A DNA stretch of 34,821 bases. Origin: Streptomyces harenosi. GTDB lineage: Bacteria > Actinomycetota > Actinomycetes > Streptomycetales > Streptomycetaceae. The notes under the pieces were generated by a model. It was given only the letters and a program-made list of their open reading frames with translations. It was not told the DNA's origin and did not search any database. The translations under genes were made by a program, and so were the position numbers. Positions 14,731 to 25,164 of the stretch are shown here, in pieces. The stretch lies in contig NZ_WYCT01000038.1 of assembly GCF_011008945.1 (NCBI RefSeq), positions 1 through 34,821 on the forward strand. Reading direction: 5' to 3'. The stretch's first letter is position 1. Each line of letters opens with the position of its first letter.

Positions 14731-17700
14731 TTACAGGGGGGTGACGGCGGGCTGCGCCAGCCGTACTTCGGTGCCGACGCCGTGAGTCTTCACGACGCCG
14801 TTGGTGGACCGCTGGACAGTGAGAAGCTGCGGCGTGACGATGTGGAAGTCGTCGAAGCGCAGCTGCGGGTTGACGGTCGTCGACCCGGTGAGCGCTGACG
14901 CTGTCACCCCGACCTGGCCCGAGGCGATCGGGCTGGTAATGGTCTCGTCCTTGTGCCACATGCCGGGCTCGGGTTGGCTGTCCGGCCACACTCGTAGCTG
15001 CACCCGGTCCCCGGTGAGCCGTACCCGCACCCGCATCCAGGCGCCGGCGGTGTACGTGTGCGGCAGGGACGCGACGGACCCCACGGCGGTGGTGCCGCGG
15101 GTGATCGACGCGGACATGGTGCCGCCCGGGTTGAAGTGGACGCGCGCCCGGTAGAAGGAAGTGGTGTCGACGTAGCGGAGCAGGACGCCGGGGACGAGGG
15201 CGGCTCCGGTCGCGACTTGGTCCACGCTCATCCGCAGGATGACCTCGCAGTCGGTGATCTGCGAGACGAGCCGCTGGATGCGGAGTGCCTCCGGTGCGCC
15301 TGTCAGGGTGACGGTGCCTACGCCGCCGCTGACCGTGCGCTCGGCGGACGAGACGCCCCCGGTGAGACCCCAGGCGAACCCGCAGTCCGCGACGCCCCAG
15401 CCTACCGACACCGAGCGGCCGAAGGAATCGAACGCCGCGGGCACGCACGCGGTGACCTGGGCCGTCTCCCCGCCGAACTGGACGGTGAACGGGAACTCGG
15501 CCGGGTACGTCGGCGCGGGCCCGGCCGAGGTGATCCACGGCGCCGGGCCCATCGGCCCGCGCGCCGGGGTGTGCACCAACAGCTGGTTGTCGGTCGCGGT
15601 GGACGGCAGCGCCAGCGTGCTGCCGCCCGGGTTGGCGTCGACCCGGGCCCGCTCGGTGTCCCCTACCGTGGCCACCTGCCAGGGCGAGCCGGGAGCGCAC
15701 ACGAACTCTATCTCCCACGTGCGGACACCGATCCGCTCGGTGTAGCCCTGCACGATCAGGTCCACGGGACCCGGCGGCAGCCAGTCCGGCAGGTCCGTGA
15801 TGCGGATCAGATCCCCTTCGGCGATGTCCTGCACGGCCGGGATCAAGTGCGGTGCCTTGTGCAGGCGGACCGTGACCGTGGGGTAGCGGGCCTCGTCGAC
15901 GGTGCCCAGGTGCATCAGCCAGTACGCCATCGGCTCCGTCTGATCGTCCGAGTAGAGGTTGAGCTGGACGGAGTCGTCGTACCGACCGACACCGACCGGC
16001 GGATCCTCCACCGACAGCGGGCCCGACGTCAGCTCCGCCCGGCCCGACGACCCGCCCACCCGTTCCACGGTGATGTCGTTGCGGAGAGCCTGGTCGTCCT
16101 CGATCGGCTCCAGAGCGCCCATCGCCCGCGACCGGTACGACAGTGTGAGCGCGGGCGTCTGGTTGTACTGCGAGGTCCGCGTCCGGTACCGCAGCCCCAG
16201 CCGCTCCCGGTCCTCCACAAGGATCCCGCCGTCGGCGGCCTCGCACTGGCCGAGCTGCTCCAGCAGCGTGCCCGGACGCTGCGAGCCCATGCGCGCCGTG
16301 CTCTCCGGCGCCCCCTCCACGAGAATCGACAAGGCCTCCTCGGTGGCCAGCCTCTTCAGCCGGTCCGCTGCGGTCTCTCCGATGTACCCACTGTCCGCCA
16401 GGTAGAAGAGGTTGGAGTTGTTCTTCTGCAGCACGGTGAGGTGCCCGAGCGCCATCCCCTCCAAGCCAGCCCCGAAGGACGACCGCACTTGGGTGACACG
16501 GCCGACAGTCCCCGGGAAGCTGCTGGTCTGGAAGTGGCCCCCTCCGGACGTGGCCGCGTTGAGCCACCCGAGGTCGATGTCGACGTTCGCGCCGTTCTGC
16601 CGGGCGAAGACGCGGACACGGTTCCAGTTCCCGACGAAGGACGGGCCGGATCCCAGACCCGTGCTGGTCAGGGACAGTTGTGCCCCGTCCGCATCAAGCA
16701 CCAGGAGCTGAACTACGGTCGGGCCCAGCCGAACCTGGATTTTCGCTCCCGTGCCGGTGCAGGCGATCTCGTACACCGTCGTGACTGCGGCCGGGGCTGC
16801 CGGGATGTAGTTCACCAGCTCGACGTGCCACGGGCCGGTACCCGAAGCCGGCGGCGGCACCTCGGCCGAGAAGGTGGCGCCGGGCTGCACGACGGGCAGC
16901 GCGGAGGAGCCGCCAAGGGTGTCGTTGCTGGCCATGTCGAAGTTGCGCAGCTTCATCGGCTTCACGCCCGGCACCGGGCTGTACGCCTGTGTCGCGTCCT
17001 GCTCGTCCTCCATCGGCCAGTACGCGATCAGTGCGGGATCAGACGGGATGCGGCGCCTCAACGTGCTCTGTAGCAGCTTCCTGCCCTGGCGGAGGCGGCG
17101 GAGGATGCCCGCACCCTCGCCCTGCACAGTGACGAGGTGTCCGCCGCTGCTCCACCGTGCTGGCCAGTCGGAGTACTCGCCGACGAACCGCGTATGCCGA
17201 TTGCTGATGTGCGCGCCGCCGAAGACCGTCCATGGGCGGCCGGCCGAGTCCGTGAAGCCGGTGGTGCCGGCTGTCTGCACGCTGAAGTCCGGGCTGGCGA
17301 CTACGGGGCCGTCGATGCCGTTGCGGACCTCAGCCGCGTGGACGCGGCCGACAGGGTCGCCGTAGCCCACCGAGTCGACGGCGCCGATGTCCAGGCTCGC
17401 CGTGGTCGCGGCGATGCCGGTGGTGCCTGCCTGGACGACGGGATCGCCCAGCGCCGTCCACGGGCCCGCCATGGTGGGCGCCGTGTAGAACGTCACGGTG
17501 CGGCCGGAGGCGCCGTTGTTGACGTCCAGGGTGACGCGCACGGCCAGGCGCCCGGTGTCGGGCGGCGTGACCGCGACGGTCGAGGTCGCGCTCAGGGCGG
17601 TGCTGTTGTCCGGTGACCACCACAGGCGCAGGCGGCCGTTGTCGACGACGAGGATCCAGGACTGCTGGGTGCCGTTCCACTTCCCGCACAGCTCCATCTG

Positions 17701-18090
17701 GGCGGCGGGCAGCCACGTCTCCAGCGTGGCGTCGACGCGGATGTCGATGTCGCCCGTGACGGCGAGCGCGGGTACGTCGGGCGTGGTGGCCCGGGTGGTG
17801 CCGCCGGGAAGAGCGAGGTAGGAGGTACCCGCGGCGACGGAGACCCGCATCGGGGTGTTCCGGCCGATCTGCCCGTAGTACGGGCTCCTCGGGTTGCGGG
17901 GGGAGTACAGGCCGCCCGGGGACCGCAGGGTGAGGGAGCAGGTGGCCGGGTCGACCGCTGCTCCCTCGCCTGTACGGCCCCGCCGGTGCGTGATGACGTC
18001 CCGGGTCAGCGCGTGCTCGGTGGCGTCGACCCAGCTCCCGCCGATCTGGAACTCCACCATCGTGCCGAGCGGGTCCTCCGGGAACGCCAT
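14731..18090 (-). CDS. Large tail-tip / minor tail protein
   Basis: This 1119-aa protein begins at ATG 18090, one base overlapping the tape-measure stop, with AAGGAGG upstream. The N-terminus ([12 protein letters not shown]..., then [20 protein letters not shown]) resembles distal-tail and baseplate proteins. Two LamG/concanavalin-like beta-rich modules are likely around residues 110-260 ([29 protein letters not shown]) and again near the C-terminus ([24 protein letters not shown]). The middle part ([42 protein letters not shown]) matches tail-associated structural proteins of Streptomyces phages. It should sit at the tail tip beneath the tape measure and help contact the host. No hydrolase motif is certain. 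Confidence 0.85.
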   Translation of the reverse strand: MAFPEDPLGTMVEFQIGGSWVDATEHALTRDVITHRRGRTGEGAAVDPATCSLTLRSPGGLYSPRNPRSPYYGQIGRNTPMRVSVAAGTSYLALPGGTTRATTPDVPALAVTGDIDIRVDATLETWLPAAQMELCGKWNGTQQSWILVVDNGRLRLWWSPDNSTALSATSTVAVTPPDTGRLAVRVTLDVNNGASGRTVTFYTAPTMAGPWTALGDPVVQAGTTGIAATTASLDIGAVDSVGYGDPVGRVHAAEVRNGIDGPVVASPDFSVQTAGTTGFTDSAGRPWTVFGGAHISNRHTRFVGEYSDWPARWSSGGHLVTVQGEGAGILRRLRQGRKLLQSTLRRRIPSDPALIAYWPMEDEQDATQAYSPVPGVKPMKLRNFDMASNDTLGGSSALPVVQPGATFSAEVPPPASGTGPWHVELVNYIPAAPAAVTTVYEIACTGTGAKIQVRLGPTVVQLLVLDADGAQLSLTSTGLGSGPSFVGNWNRVRVFARQNGANVDIDLGWLNAATSGGGHFQTSSFPGTVGRVTQVRSSFGAGLEGMALGHLTVLQKNNSNLFYLADSGYIGETAADRLKRLATEEALSILVEGAPESTARMGSQRPGTLLEQLGQCEAADGGILVEDRERLGLRYRTRTSQYNQTPALTLSYRSRAMGALEPIEDDQALRNDITVERVGGSSGRAELTSGPLSVEDPPVGVGRYDDSVQLNLYSDDQTEPMAYWLMHLGTVDEARYPTVTVRLHKAPHLIPAVQDIAEGDLIRITDLPDWLPPGPVDLIVQGYTERIGVRTWEIEFVCAPGSPWQVATVGDTERARVDANPGGSTLALPSTATDNQLLVHTPARGPMGPAPWITSAGPAPTYPAEFPFTVQFGGETAQVTACVPAAFDSFGRSVSVGWGVADCGFAWGLTGGVSSAERTVSGGVGTVTLTGAPEALRIQRLVSQITDCEVILRMSVDQVATGAALVPGVLLRYVDTTSFYRARVHFNPGGTMSASITRGTTAVGSVASLPHTYTAGAWMRVRVRLTGDRVQLRVWPDSQPEPGMWHKDETITSPIASGQVGVTASALTGSTTVNPQLRFDDFHIVTPQLLTVQRSTNGVVKTHGVGTEVRLAQPAVTPL

Positions 18091-21000
18091 CAGCCACTCC
18101 TCCTTCCTGCAAGCACGAGGCCGACGTCGCCGCCGCCCCGCGTCCGGATGCCGCGCCGCAGCCGCTCCACCAGGTAGTCGTCCTCGCCACGGCCCGACGA
18201 GTGCAGCTCCAGCACGACCCGCGGCGAGGCACCTGCGCGGGCGCGCCCGCCGGTTGTTTTCCACGAGCCCGGCGCGGGCGTCTCCACCAGAGAGGCCATG
18301 CTGCGGGTGACGGCCTTCCTGCCGCTCTCGATGCCCCGCCGCAGTCCCTCCGCGGTGTACGCGCCGACCTGCGCCATCACCCTCGACGGCGACTTGATTC
18401 CCAGGGCTTTGCGGATTGCCGACGACATCGACTTGGCGATCTTCATCATCTGCCGCTCGATCATTTTTTGCTGCATCTGCAGCCCCTTGACCAGGCCCTG
18501 CCCGGCGGCGATCCCCGCCCCGTACATGGCGGTGCCCGCCGTAGACCCCGCCCTTCCTGCCGCGGTCGTCAGCGCCGCCTGCTGGGCGTTGATCTGCTTG
18601 ATCTGCCCGCTGTTGGCGTTGGCGAGTGCAGCGGCAGCGGCCGAGCCCTGCTCGACCCCGGCCTGGGCGATCTGCGCGATCAGGTCCGCGCGCACGCCCT
18701 TCTTCCGGAGCTGAGCGAGGTTCTTCGCGAAGGTCTGCGCCGCTGCGGTGTCGGCCTTGAGCCCGGCCAGGATGGACTCCGCCGTGACGGGCCAGCCGCC
18801 GTTGTCCTGCTTGGTGATGTCGGCGCCCTCCAGCACGCCCTTCTTCACGTCCGCGGCGAGCTTGTCCCGGGCCTTGATCAGGTCCGCGAGCCTCTTCTGC
18901 GCGGCCTTCATCCGGACGGCCAGCTTCTCCTCCCTGCTGGCCAGCGCCATCAGTTGCTTGGTGCCGGTGGAGATCACGCCGAGCGCCTTGGTGCGCTTCT
19001 TGCCCGGCTTCATGCTGTCCCGGACGATGTCCGCCAACCTCGTCGAGGCCGCCCGGACCTGCTTCGCCGAGCCGGTCAGGCCGTCGATCAGACCCTGGGC
19101 GATCCAACGCCCCTGCTCCCGAGTCACCTTCGACGGCGACGCGATCCCGAGGGCCTTCGCGATCGGGCCGGGGATCATCGACCGTGCCCAGGAGATGAGC
19201 TGGCCCCGGATCCAGCCGCCCATGCTGTGGATGCCGCGCCAGAGGCCGAGGACCACGTTGCGGCCGTGCCCGACGAGGAGCCCGCCCAGGGAGCCGAGCC
19301 CGGCGGAGATCCGGCCGGGCATGCCCCGCACCCAGGCGACCGTGTCGAGGGCGCGGCGGACCGTGGTGTCCCGGAAGGACGTCCAGGCCTTGCTCGCGCG
19401 CGCCACGATGGCCGGGCCCAAGCCTGCCAGGGCGGCACTCGACCGGGCAGGGAGCCCGCGGACCCCCGTGATGAGCGAGGTCCATGTCCGGGACACCGGT
19501 GCGCTGACGTACCGGGGCCACAGCCCGGAGAACCAGCGGCCGATCGCCGCGCCGAGGACGTGCATGACGCCCCCGGCGGCCGACGCGCGGCCCGACACCC
19601 AGCGGGTGAAGGAGCCCCACCACTTGCCGAGCTGCTCGCGCGTGGCGGCCGTCATCCGCGAGACGAACCCGGTGATCATGGAGTTCGCGGCGGTGATGAA
19701 ACTCCCCGCGACCAGGCCAGGCACGGCAGCGATCGCCGCGATGACGGCGACCGCGAGCGCGCCCGCCTTCAGGACCGCTGTCGGGTTGGCCACGATCCAG
19801 GCGGCGATGCGCTGACCAGCGGCCATCAGGCCCTCGATCACTCTCGGCGCGAGTTCCACGGCCTTCTCGCCGATCCGGCTGAGGAGGATCTCCAGGAAGT
19901 TGAGCACACGGTCGACGCCCTCCTGGCCGCCCTTCCCGGCCTCGTCCCACATGCCGCCGAGCTGCCGCCGGACGCCCGTGATCGCCGGAATGACGTCGCC
20001 GCCGAGGAAGTTCACCAGGCCCTGCTGGATGCCTCTCTTGAACTGCTCGACGCGGGTGCCCGCGGTGTCGCGCAGGGCGTCGCCCATCCTGTCGGCGGCG
20101 CCGCCCACCTCGCCGAGCGCCCTGACGGCTTCGGACGGGTCGAGGGCGTACAGCGCCTCGCCCATGTCCTCGGCCTTGGTCCCCATCAGCTCGATCGCGA
20201 CCGCGTTCCGCTTCACCGGGTCCTCGATGCCGCGGAGCCGGTCCAGCACGGTGTCGAACGCCTTCGCCGCCGTCGGGCCGCCAGCGGCGAACTTCGCGAC
20301 CATGTCATCGGCGCTCAAGCCGAGCGACTCGAAGCCCTTCTTCACGCGGGTGCCGCCCGCGACCGCCTCGATCGAGAACTCTTTGATCGTGTCGGCGACC
20401 GTGTCCGCGTCCCGCGCACCAGCTTTCAGCCCTTGCGCGATCAGGCCGGTGGCCTGCTGCCCGGACAGGCCCATGGAGCGGAACTGGGTGCTGTACTCCG
20501 AAAACGTATCCAAGAGGTCTTCGGCCTCGTTGGCGCCGGTCTGCACCCCGCGGGTGAGCAGATCCAGCGCCTCGGTGGCATCCCGCGCCATACCGGTTTT
20601 GATCATCTTGCCGACGGCGCGGGCGGCCTGGCTGACGTCCTCCTCCATGAGGTTCGCGAGGTCAGCGAGGCGTGTACTGATCTGCTCGATCTGCCGGTTC
20701 GTCGCGGTCGGCGGCAGCAGACCAGCCCGCATCACCCCCTGGATCGTGTCCGCCGCGGTCTGGAAGTCCTCCGTGATCGCATCGGCGTACAGGCGGCCCG
20801 CGATCTTCCCGTAGCGCTGAGCCTCCGGCCCCGTCGCGTCGAGCTGAGCCCCCAGCCGGCCCACGATCCGCGACTGGTCCATCGCGTCGGCCATCGCCGA
20901 CATCAGCAACGCGCCCGCAGCCGCACCCGCAGCCAGAGCCGCCGCGCCGGCGACCTGCTTCAGCCGCTCCAGCTTCCCCCCAGCACCGTCGACCGCGCCG

Positions 21001-21362
21001 TCGGCGCCATCCTCCAGTCCGTCCGCCAGCCCGTCCCCGGCGGCGTCGCCTGCGGCACGCCCGGCCCGGACGAACCGGCCCCTGGCGTCTCGCAGTCGGC
21101 CGTCGGCGCCGCGCACCACAGCGTCGCCGAGGTCGTCCCCGGCCTGCTGTCCGATCCGGCCCATCTCGTCAGGGAGCTGGGTCAGACTGCCCGTGATGCC
21201 GTCGCCGAGTTGCTGTCCGGCCTGGCGTCCGGCCCGCTCGGCGTCGCTGCCCATGTTGCGCCCGGCGCTGCGCAGTGCGTTCTCGGCGCGGCGCAGTGCG
21301 GGGTCGACGGCGCGGTCGTCCACGGAGAGAACCGCGTTGAGTTCGCCGACGGTGAGGGCCAC
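18090..21362 (-). CDS. Tape measure protein
   Basis: This 1090-aa protein sets tail length and helps DNA entry. It has the usual tape-measure features: long helical, Ala/Gly-rich coiled-coil stretches, a hydrophobic segment (about residues 135-160, [17 protein letters not shown]), a TMP-like core ([25 protein letters not shown] and [14 protein letters not shown]), another hydrophobic run in the middle, and repeated KALGI-SPSRV motifs ([19 protein letters not shown] and [18 protein letters not shown]) typical of actinophage tape measures. Start GTG 21362 lies after AAGGAGG, seven bases beyond the end of the frameshifted chaperone. By the usual scale of about 1.5 angstrom per residue the tail would be near 160 nm (inference). 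Confidence 0.93.
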   Translation of the reverse strand: MALTVGELNAVLSVDDRAVDPALRRAENALRSAGRNMGSDAERAGRQAGQQLGDGITGSLTQLPDEMGRIGQQAGDDLGDAVVRGADGRLRDARGRFVRAGRAAGDAAGDGLADGLEDGADGAVDGAGGKLERLKQVAGAAALAAGAAAGALLMSAMADAMDQSRIVGRLGAQLDATGPEAQRYGKIAGRLYADAITEDFQTAADTIQGVMRAGLLPPTATNRQIEQISTRLADLANLMEEDVSQAARAVGKMIKTGMARDATEALDLLTRGVQTGANEAEDLLDTFSEYSTQFRSMGLSGQQATGLIAQGLKAGARDADTVADTIKEFSIEAVAGGTRVKKGFESLGLSADDMVAKFAAGGPTAAKAFDTVLDRLRGIEDPVKRNAVAIELMGTKAEDMGEALYALDPSEAVRALGEVGGAADRMGDALRDTAGTRVEQFKRGIQQGLVNFLGGDVIPAITGVRRQLGGMWDEAGKGGQEGVDRVLNFLEILLSRIGEKAVELAPRVIEGLMAAGQRIAAWIVANPTAVLKAGALAVAVIAAIAAVPGLVAGSFITAANSMITGFVSRMTAATREQLGKWWGSFTRWVSGRASAAGGVMHVLGAAIGRWFSGLWPRYVSAPVSRTWTSLITGVRGLPARSSAALAGLGPAIVARASKAWTSFRDTTVRRALDTVAWVRGMPGRISAGLGSLGGLLVGHGRNVVLGLWRGIHSMGGWIRGQLISWARSMIPGPIAKALGIASPSKVTREQGRWIAQGLIDGLTGSAKQVRAASTRLADIVRDSMKPGKKRTKALGVISTGTKQLMALASREEKLAVRMKAAQKRLADLIKARDKLAADVKKGVLEGADITKQDNGGWPVTAESILAGLKADTAAAQTFAKNLAQLRKKGVRADLIAQIAQAGVEQGSAAAAALANANSGQIKQINAQQAALTTAAGRAGSTAGTAMYGAGIAAGQGLVKGLQMQQKMIERQMMKIAKSMSSAIRKALGIKSPSRVMAQVGAYTAEGLRRGIESGRKAVTRSMASLVETPAPGSWKTTGGRARAGASPRVVLELHSSGRGEDDYLVERLRRGIRTRGGGDVGLVLAGRRSG

Positions 21363-21368
21363 GACGGC

Positions 21369-22105
21369 TCACCTCCTTCGGCTGGTGCGGGGTGATTCCT
21401 CGGGAGGCGGGGCGAAGTGCCTGTGGAGGCGGGTCTCGGCGGAGAGCAGGCCGAGGATGCGGACCTGGAGCCAGCGCCAGGTGCGCTGGCGGAGGATGCC
21501 GGAGCCGACGTCGATGCCGTACTCGCTGTGGAGGTCGGCCTCGATGAGCGGCCACTGCTCCAGCAGCCGCTCCCACGTCAGCTCTGGCGCGCCTTGCCCC
21601 GGCCGCCCTTGCTTCGGCGCCGGGATGCCGCCCTCGTACCACTCGTAGAGGCCGGTGACGGGGTCGTACTCGCCGCAGCCGACGCCGAGGAGGCGTGCGA
21701 CGCCTGCCGACGGGTCTCCCTGTTCGGGGCTTTTCCCGGCTGCTGGCCCGTCCGCCAGAACTGCTCGGCGGTCTCCTTGTCGGTGGTCACCCAGAACATG
21801 ACCGTGAGCGCGACGTGCTTGAAGGCGCCCCACTTCAGCTCCTTGCGGAGCTGCTCGTAGGCGTCGCCCAGGCACATCCGGTACAGGTCGAGCTCCTCCT
21901 CGTCGTTCAGGACGGGAGCGTCCGGCGCCTTCCCGCCGGCCGCGAGCCGGGCCGCGAGGGAGGTGATCCGCTCGATCCGGATGCCGTCCTCGGCGGACGG
22001 CTCCTCGATGCGGTACACGCGGGTCTGGCCGTCGCGTCCCTTGACGGGGAGGTCGAGGTAGTCGTCGAGGAACGCGTCGAGCGCCTCGAACGTGCCGCCC
22101 GACAT
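21369..22105 (-). CDS. Tail assembly chaperone, -1 frameshift fusion (gpGT-like)
   Basis: The long form reads 125 codons from ATG 22105, slips back one base at GGGAAAA (21731-21737 on the minus strand) and continues 120 codons in the other frame to 21369, giving about 245 aa. The C-terminal part (LLGVGCGEYDPVTGLYEWYEGG, ELTWERLLEQWPLIEADL) has strong coding character but no start codon of its own. The frame runs back only into the G gene, as in lambda gpG/gpGT. Such proteins coat the tape measure before the tail tube assembles. The gene order, between tail tube and tape measure, is diagnostic. Confidence 0.85.
21578..22105 (-). CDS. Tail assembly chaperone, short form (gpG-like)
   Basis: This is the unshifted product: 175 aa from ATG 22105 (overlapping the tail-tube stop by one base) to 21578. 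The N-terminal 110 residues form a compact helical domain (FLDDYLDLPVKGRDGQTRVYRIEEP, DLYRMCLGDAYEQLRKELKWG). After the slippery site the sequence degrades into Ser/Ala/Arg-rich low complexity, as expected for a short tail past a frameshift point. The short form should be the abundant chaperone and the frameshifted fusion the minor one. No normal domain is seen after residue 125. Confidence 0.85.
   Translation of the reverse strand: MSGGTFEALDAFLDDYLDLPVKGRDGQTRVYRIEEPSAEDGIRIERITSLAARLAAGGKAPDAPVLNDEEELDLYRMCLGDAYEQLRKELKWGAFKHVALTVMFWVTTDKETAEQFWRTGQQPGKAPNRETRRQASHASSASAAASTTPSPASTSGTRAASRRRSKGGRGKARQS
21731..21737 (-). other. Programmed -1 frameshift site GGGAAAA
   Basis: On the minus strand the heptamer reads G GGA AAA in the zero frame, the canonical X XXY YYZ pattern. 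Slipping one base back re-pairs both tRNAs and opens exactly the frame that carries the tape-measure-adjacent C-terminal domain. A downstream pseudoknot or hairpin is plausible in the GC-rich sequence but was not modelled. Confidence 0.85.
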
Positions 22106-22578
22106 CAGGCCACCGGGTTCGTGATGGGCAGCAGCGGGCCGGTGCCGGTGAGGGTCATCTCGACCTGGTCCAGGGCGGTGTACTCGCCGCCGCTGGGCGC
22201 CCAGGTGACGAGGGCGGTGCCCTCGTACGCCTCCGGGAGGCCGTTGCGGTCGAAGTAGCGGACGTGCACCTCGGAGGCGGAGCCGAAGGCGAAGGCGGCG
22301 AGCCTCAGCGCTTCGTGGGTGGGGTGGTACACCTTCACGGAGTCGTTGATCTTCCGGTTGATGGTGACGCCGAGCTCCCAGCTCTGGCCGGTCTTGGTGT
22401 TCTCTGCCCACCCCTCGGAGTCGTAGGAGCTGGAGTCCTCGATGTTCGGTTCGGCGGCGGGGTTGAACTCGGTGATGCCCGGCACCATCTGCCAGTCCGA
22501 GCCGTCCTTCGCGGCCGACATGTCGATCTCCAGTCGCCAGCGGCGGGCGAGTGCGGTCACGGGGGTGGGTGTGGACAT
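22105..22578 (-). CDS. Major tail tube protein
   Basis: This 157-aa protein matches the phage major tail protein family. Its N-terminus (ALARRWRLEIDM, DWQMVPGITEFNPAAEP) and the central SYDSEGWAENTKTGQSWELGVTI segment are typical of tail-tube subunits, which stack as hexamers around the DNA channel. It is followed by the tail chaperones and tape measure, the normal order. ATG 22578 lies after AGGAGG. It is short for the family, which fits a simple non-contractile siphovirus tube without an extra Ig-like domain. Residues 130-157 (EYTALDQVEMTLTGTGPLLP) match the usual C-terminal strand. Confidence 0.85.
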   Translation of the reverse strand: MSTPTPVTALARRWRLEIDMSAAKDGSDWQMVPGITEFNPAAEPNIEDSSSYDSEGWAENTKTGQSWELGVTINRKINDSVKVYHPTHEALRLAAFAFGSASEVHVRYFDRNGLPEAYEGTALVTWAPSGGEYTALDQVEMTLTGTGPLLPITNPVA

Positions 22579-22588
22579 TGCGGTCCTC

Positions 22589-23020
22589 CTAGTCGATCAG
22601 GTGGGGCCCGGACCGCACGGTCCGGAAGTAAAAATTGCTGGTCAGCTCCATGCGGCCGTGGGCGTCCTGGCCGATCCACGCCTGGGACTGCCGCCACGAC
22701 AGGGCGACGTGGACACTGCCCGCCTGGTAGTGCTGCCGGTTGTGCAGGGCGTCGAACACCGCGTCGGCGAGGTCGTCGATCGCGTCCGGGTCCCGGCCCG
22801 CGCGCATGCGGAACTGCACGCCGGTGATCGCGTTGGTGGTGTCGTCGTCCGCGACCGGGTAGGCGGTCATCCCGATCGCCCGGTCCGGCTCGTCGGGGAC
22901 GACACCGCGGAAGATGCCGGTGGCGTCCGGCCCGATCACCGCGTCGGGGCTGTAGATGCCGACGGCGGCCTCCTGGAGGAGACCGCCGATGCCGTCGAGG
23001 AGGCTGCTCGTGTAGCTCAC
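22589..23020 (-). CDS. Putative tail terminator / minor capsid protein
   Basis: This 143-aa protein starts at GTG 23020, overlapping the stop of the preceding gene (GTGA). It has the look of the small alpha/beta proteins placed before the tail tube in siphoviruses (tail terminator or neck proteins, including the Minor_capsid_3 type). Segments such as DRAIGMTAYPVADDD, TGVQFRMRAGRDPDAIDDLADAVFDAL and LTSNFYFRTVR support this. It probably ends tail-tube growth and joins tail to head. Identification rests mainly on position. Confidence 0.65.
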   Translation of the reverse strand: MSYTSSLLDGIGGLLQEAAVGIYSPDAVIGPDATGIFRGVVPDEPDRAIGMTAYPVADDDTTNAITGVQFRMRAGRDPDAIDDLADAVFDALHNRQHYQAGSVHVALSWRQSQAWIGQDAHGRMELTSNFYFRTVRSGPHLID

Positions 23021-23379
23021 CGCATCGCCCGCCTCAGCTCGGCGGCGATGAGCGCGGCGACCTCCGGCCGGGCCGCGTTCAGCGAGTTTTCCAGGTACTT
23101 GGCGGTCCGGCCCGGCGCGTGCCGCCACCGCAGCTCTTCGTGCTGGCGGACGGCGTACGGCCCGTCGAAACTGACCATGCCCGTGAGTGAGGACTCGTCC
23201 ACGCTGGCGGTGCCGGTGGACTGGAGATAGCCCTCGTCGAGCGGTACCCGCTCGGTGGCCAGGCCGAGGACGTGCTCGGCACCGAGGTAGAGGCCGCGGG
23301 CGGCGGCGGCCCGCATCTCCCGCGCCGCCGGGGCCGCCCCGTTGAAGCTGAGCCGGAAGTTCTGCGGCACGGGCGCCAC
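23017..23379 (-). CDS. HK97 gp10-like neck/tail-completion protein
   Basis: This 120-aa protein resembles HK97 gp10-type or Minor_capsid_2 proteins, which lie in the connector region. The helical N-terminus (AAREMRAAAARGLYLGAEHVLG), a strand pair around DEGYLQSTGTASVDES and SFDGPYAVRQHEEL, and a C-terminal helix (GRTAKYLENSLNAARPEV) follow the family pattern. GTG 23379 starts it, and it overlaps the next gene by four bases. It should help complete the head-tail joint. The assignment is by pattern and order. Confidence 0.7.
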   Translation of the reverse strand: MAPVPQNFRLSFNGAAPAAREMRAAAARGLYLGAEHVLGLATERVPLDEGYLQSTGTASVDESSLTGMVSFDGPYAVRQHEELRWRHAPGRTAKYLENSLNAARPEVAALIAAELRRAMR

Positions 23380-23382
23380 CCC

Positions 23383-23697
23383 CTACTGGAGAAAGACCTG
23401 CGTGTTGGACGGCACCGGCAACCGGCCGCCGTCGGCCCGGACGACCGTGATGACCTTCGTCCGGCGGCCGTCCGGCAAGGTCACGCGGCTGTTCGGCGGC
23501 GGCCGGTGGTCGGGCCGGGCGACGTACGACGAGTTGGAGGTGACCTCCTGCCCGCCCGGCGAGGTGACCTGCCGTACCTGCTCGTCGAGTAGGCAGCGCA
23601 CAACTTCGGCGGGCCCGTACAGGTCACCCTTCGAGCTCGAGCCGAGGTACTCCTCGACCTGGACGGTGTGCTGGAGGAGATAGCCCGGCACCCTCAC
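23383..23697 (-). CDS. Head closure / connector protein
   Basis: This 104-aa beta-rich protein starts at GTG 23697 (GTGA overlap with the preceding gene) and ends at TAG 23383. The opening VRVPGYLLQHTVQVEEYLG and the end TKVITVVRADGGRLPVPSNTQVFLQ are compatible with stopper or head-closure proteins (gp16-type SPP1, HK97 gp7-like). Those small barrels seal the connector after packaging. The frame is open much further upstream, but the upstream part is a shadow of the adaptor gene. Confidence 0.6.
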   Translation of the reverse strand: MRVPGYLLQHTVQVEEYLGSSSKGDLYGPAEVVRCLLDEQVRQVTSPGGQEVTSNSSYVARPDHRPPPNSRVTLPDGRRTKVITVVRADGGRLPVPSNTQVFLQ

Positions 23698-24098
23698 GCC
23701 TGCCACACCACCTGGCGCAGGCCCAGCTCGTCGAGGATCTCGACGGCTTCCGGGGTGAGGGTGGTGTCCTCGGCGGTGTCCGTCGGCGCGGACTGCCGGG
23801 AGAAGCTGAGGATGCCCGCCGACACCGTCGTCCAGGGGCTCGCCGCCACGTCCTCGCCGTCGGCGGCCGCCGCGTCCCGGCGCGCCCACTCGGCCACCTG
23901 CGCGCAGGTCGCGTCCCGGAACGCCTGGCGGACGTCGGGGTCCGTGGGGTAGCCCGCGGGATCCGTGTCGTAGATCGCCGCCTTCGTGGCCGCGGACACG
24001 AGCCGGGAGGCCCGGGCCAGCAGCCGGGCGGCGTTCACCGGGGCGGGCTGCCCGGTGAGCGCCTCGTACTCCGCCGGGGTGGCGAACACTCTGCCCAC
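23694..24098 (-). CDS. Head-tail adaptor (gp15/gp6-like)
   Basis: This 134-aa helical protein fits head-tail adaptors that attach below the portal (gp15 of SPP1 and gp6 of HK97 types). Helical segments TPAEYEALTGQ, AARLLARASRLVSAATKAA and VRQAFRDATCAQVAEWARRD are characteristic. GTG 24098 follows a GGGAGG-rich sequence. It is the first of four overlapping connector genes, as usual between capsid and tail genes. Confidence 0.7.
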   Translation of the reverse strand: MGRVFATPAEYEALTGQPAPVNAARLLARASRLVSAATKAAIYDTDPAGYPTDPDVRQAFRDATCAQVAEWARRDAAAADGEDVAASPWTTVSAGILSFSRQSAPTDTAEDTTLTPEAVEILDELGLRQVVWQA

Positions 24099-24113
24099 CG
24101 GGCACCACCTCCC

Positions 24114-24623
24114 TTACGCGGACGCGCCGACGATGCAGATGTCGTACGACACCGTGGACCCGCCGCCGCTGTTGGCGATCCTGAGGACGTCGCCCGTGGC
24201 CGCGGTCACGCCGTACGCCGTGGCGTCCGCCGACCCGGCGACCGCGGCGAGGACCGCGCCGGGCCGGAGGGTGACCGTGCCGGTGGCGTTCAGCAGCGTG
24301 GCCCACGCGTTCGACGTGGCGTTGCCGATCACGACGTTGTTCTGGTTCGCGGCCGCAGCGGCGATGAACAGGCCCTTGATCCGGGCGTACGTGATCGTGC
24401 CGCCGAGAGCGTCGGTGAGTACCCCGGCCAGGTCGAGGTCGTCCGTGCCGGACGCGGCGATCGTACGGCGGGCCGTGTACGCCCGGTCGGCCCGGCCCGC
24501 GCCGGTGCCCGAGGCGAGCGTCACCGCCCGGGACAGGCCGGCCGGGACGCGGGCGGTTCCGAGCCCGGAGGCGCCGGTGAGCTCGGTGAAGGCGCTCACC
24601 GCGAGCGTGCTGGAGAGCGCCAT
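24114..24623 (-). CDS. Putative virion structural protein
   Basis: This 169-aa protein is Ala/Gly/Thr-rich with beta-type repeats (SGTDDLDLAGVLTDALGG, GSADATAYGVTAATGDVLRI, STVSYDICIVGASA). This pattern is seen in capsid decoration or accessory proteins located between capsid and adaptor genes in Streptomyces phages. Its start ATG overlaps the stop of the preceding gene by one base. A decoration protein on the capsid surface is possible, but no family is clearly recognised. Confidence 0.6.
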   Translation of the reverse strand: MALSSTLAVSAFTELTGASGLGTARVPAGLSRAVTLASGTGAGRADRAYTARRTIAASGTDDLDLAGVLTDALGGTITYARIKGLFIAAAAANQNNVVIGNATSNAWATLLNATGTVTLRPGAVLAAVAGSADATAYGVTAATGDVLRIANSGGGSTVSYDICIVGASA

Positions 24624-25150
24624 CAGCTACCGCCCCCGTACCGCGCGACCAGCTCCTCCTTGGTCATGGAGCTGTGGTCGATCCCCGGGTCCTGCTGGTC
24701 GGCGTAGGCCACCCACTCGGCCTTCGACGCGGACCGCGCCGGGCGCTGCTCACCCGAGGCCGCGGCGTCGCCGACGACCGCCGCCTCGGTGGACGGCTCC
24801 TGACCGGGCGGCGTCGGCGCCTCCGGGGACACGACCTCACGGCCGTGCGGGTTGGCCATGCCGGCATTCGTCGGCAGCCCCGCGTCCGTCGCGCGCGGTT
24901 CGACCGCCCCGTCGCGCAGCGTGCCGCCCCCCACTGCGGCGAGCCCGCGGGGGTCGGCGGGCTCGTGCGGTGCGGCCGGCTGCTCCGGCTCGCCGCCGTC
25001 CACGCCGTAGCCGCGCCGGCGGAAGTACGCCAGCGCCGCCGTGGCGTTCTCGCTGTCGCCGTCGACGGTGGCCTTGCCCCTGTTGAACAGGACCCCGGCG
25101 ACCTCGCCGGAGAACTGCGGTTCGGGGGCGGTGATCTCATACTGCGTCAT
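24623..25150 (-). CDS. Unrecognised capsid-adjacent protein with Rho/SAP-like tail
   Basis: This 175-aa protein has an N-terminal domain (EITAPEPQFSGEVAGVLFNRGKATVDG, then ALAYFRRRGYGV), a long Pro/Gly/Glu-rich linker and a C-terminal helical motif ASKAEWVAYADQ...SMTKEELVARYG resembling small Rho N-terminal/SAP-like or HeH modules. ATG 25150 follows GAGGAGG. Placed directly after the capsid gene, it is probably a virion accessory or head-stabilising protein. The C-terminal motif suggests nucleic-acid or protein contact (inference). Confidence 0.6.
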   Translation of the reverse strand: MTQYEITAPEPQFSGEVAGVLFNRGKATVDGDSENATAALAYFRRRGYGVDGGEPEQPAAPHEPADPRGLAAVGGGTLRDGAVEPRATDAGLPTNAGMANPHGREVVSPEAPTPPGQEPSTEAAVVGDAAASGEQRPARSASKAEWVAYADQQDPGIDHSSMTKEELVARYGGGS

Positions 25151-25164
25151 GGTGGTGCTCCTCC

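Noticed and set aside
18201..21395. A plus-strand frame of over 1000 codons opposite the tape measure
   Set aside because: It is rich in Arg/Gly/Pro/Asp and without motifs, the usual antisense shadow of GC-rich genes. The minus strand encodes a clear tape measure.
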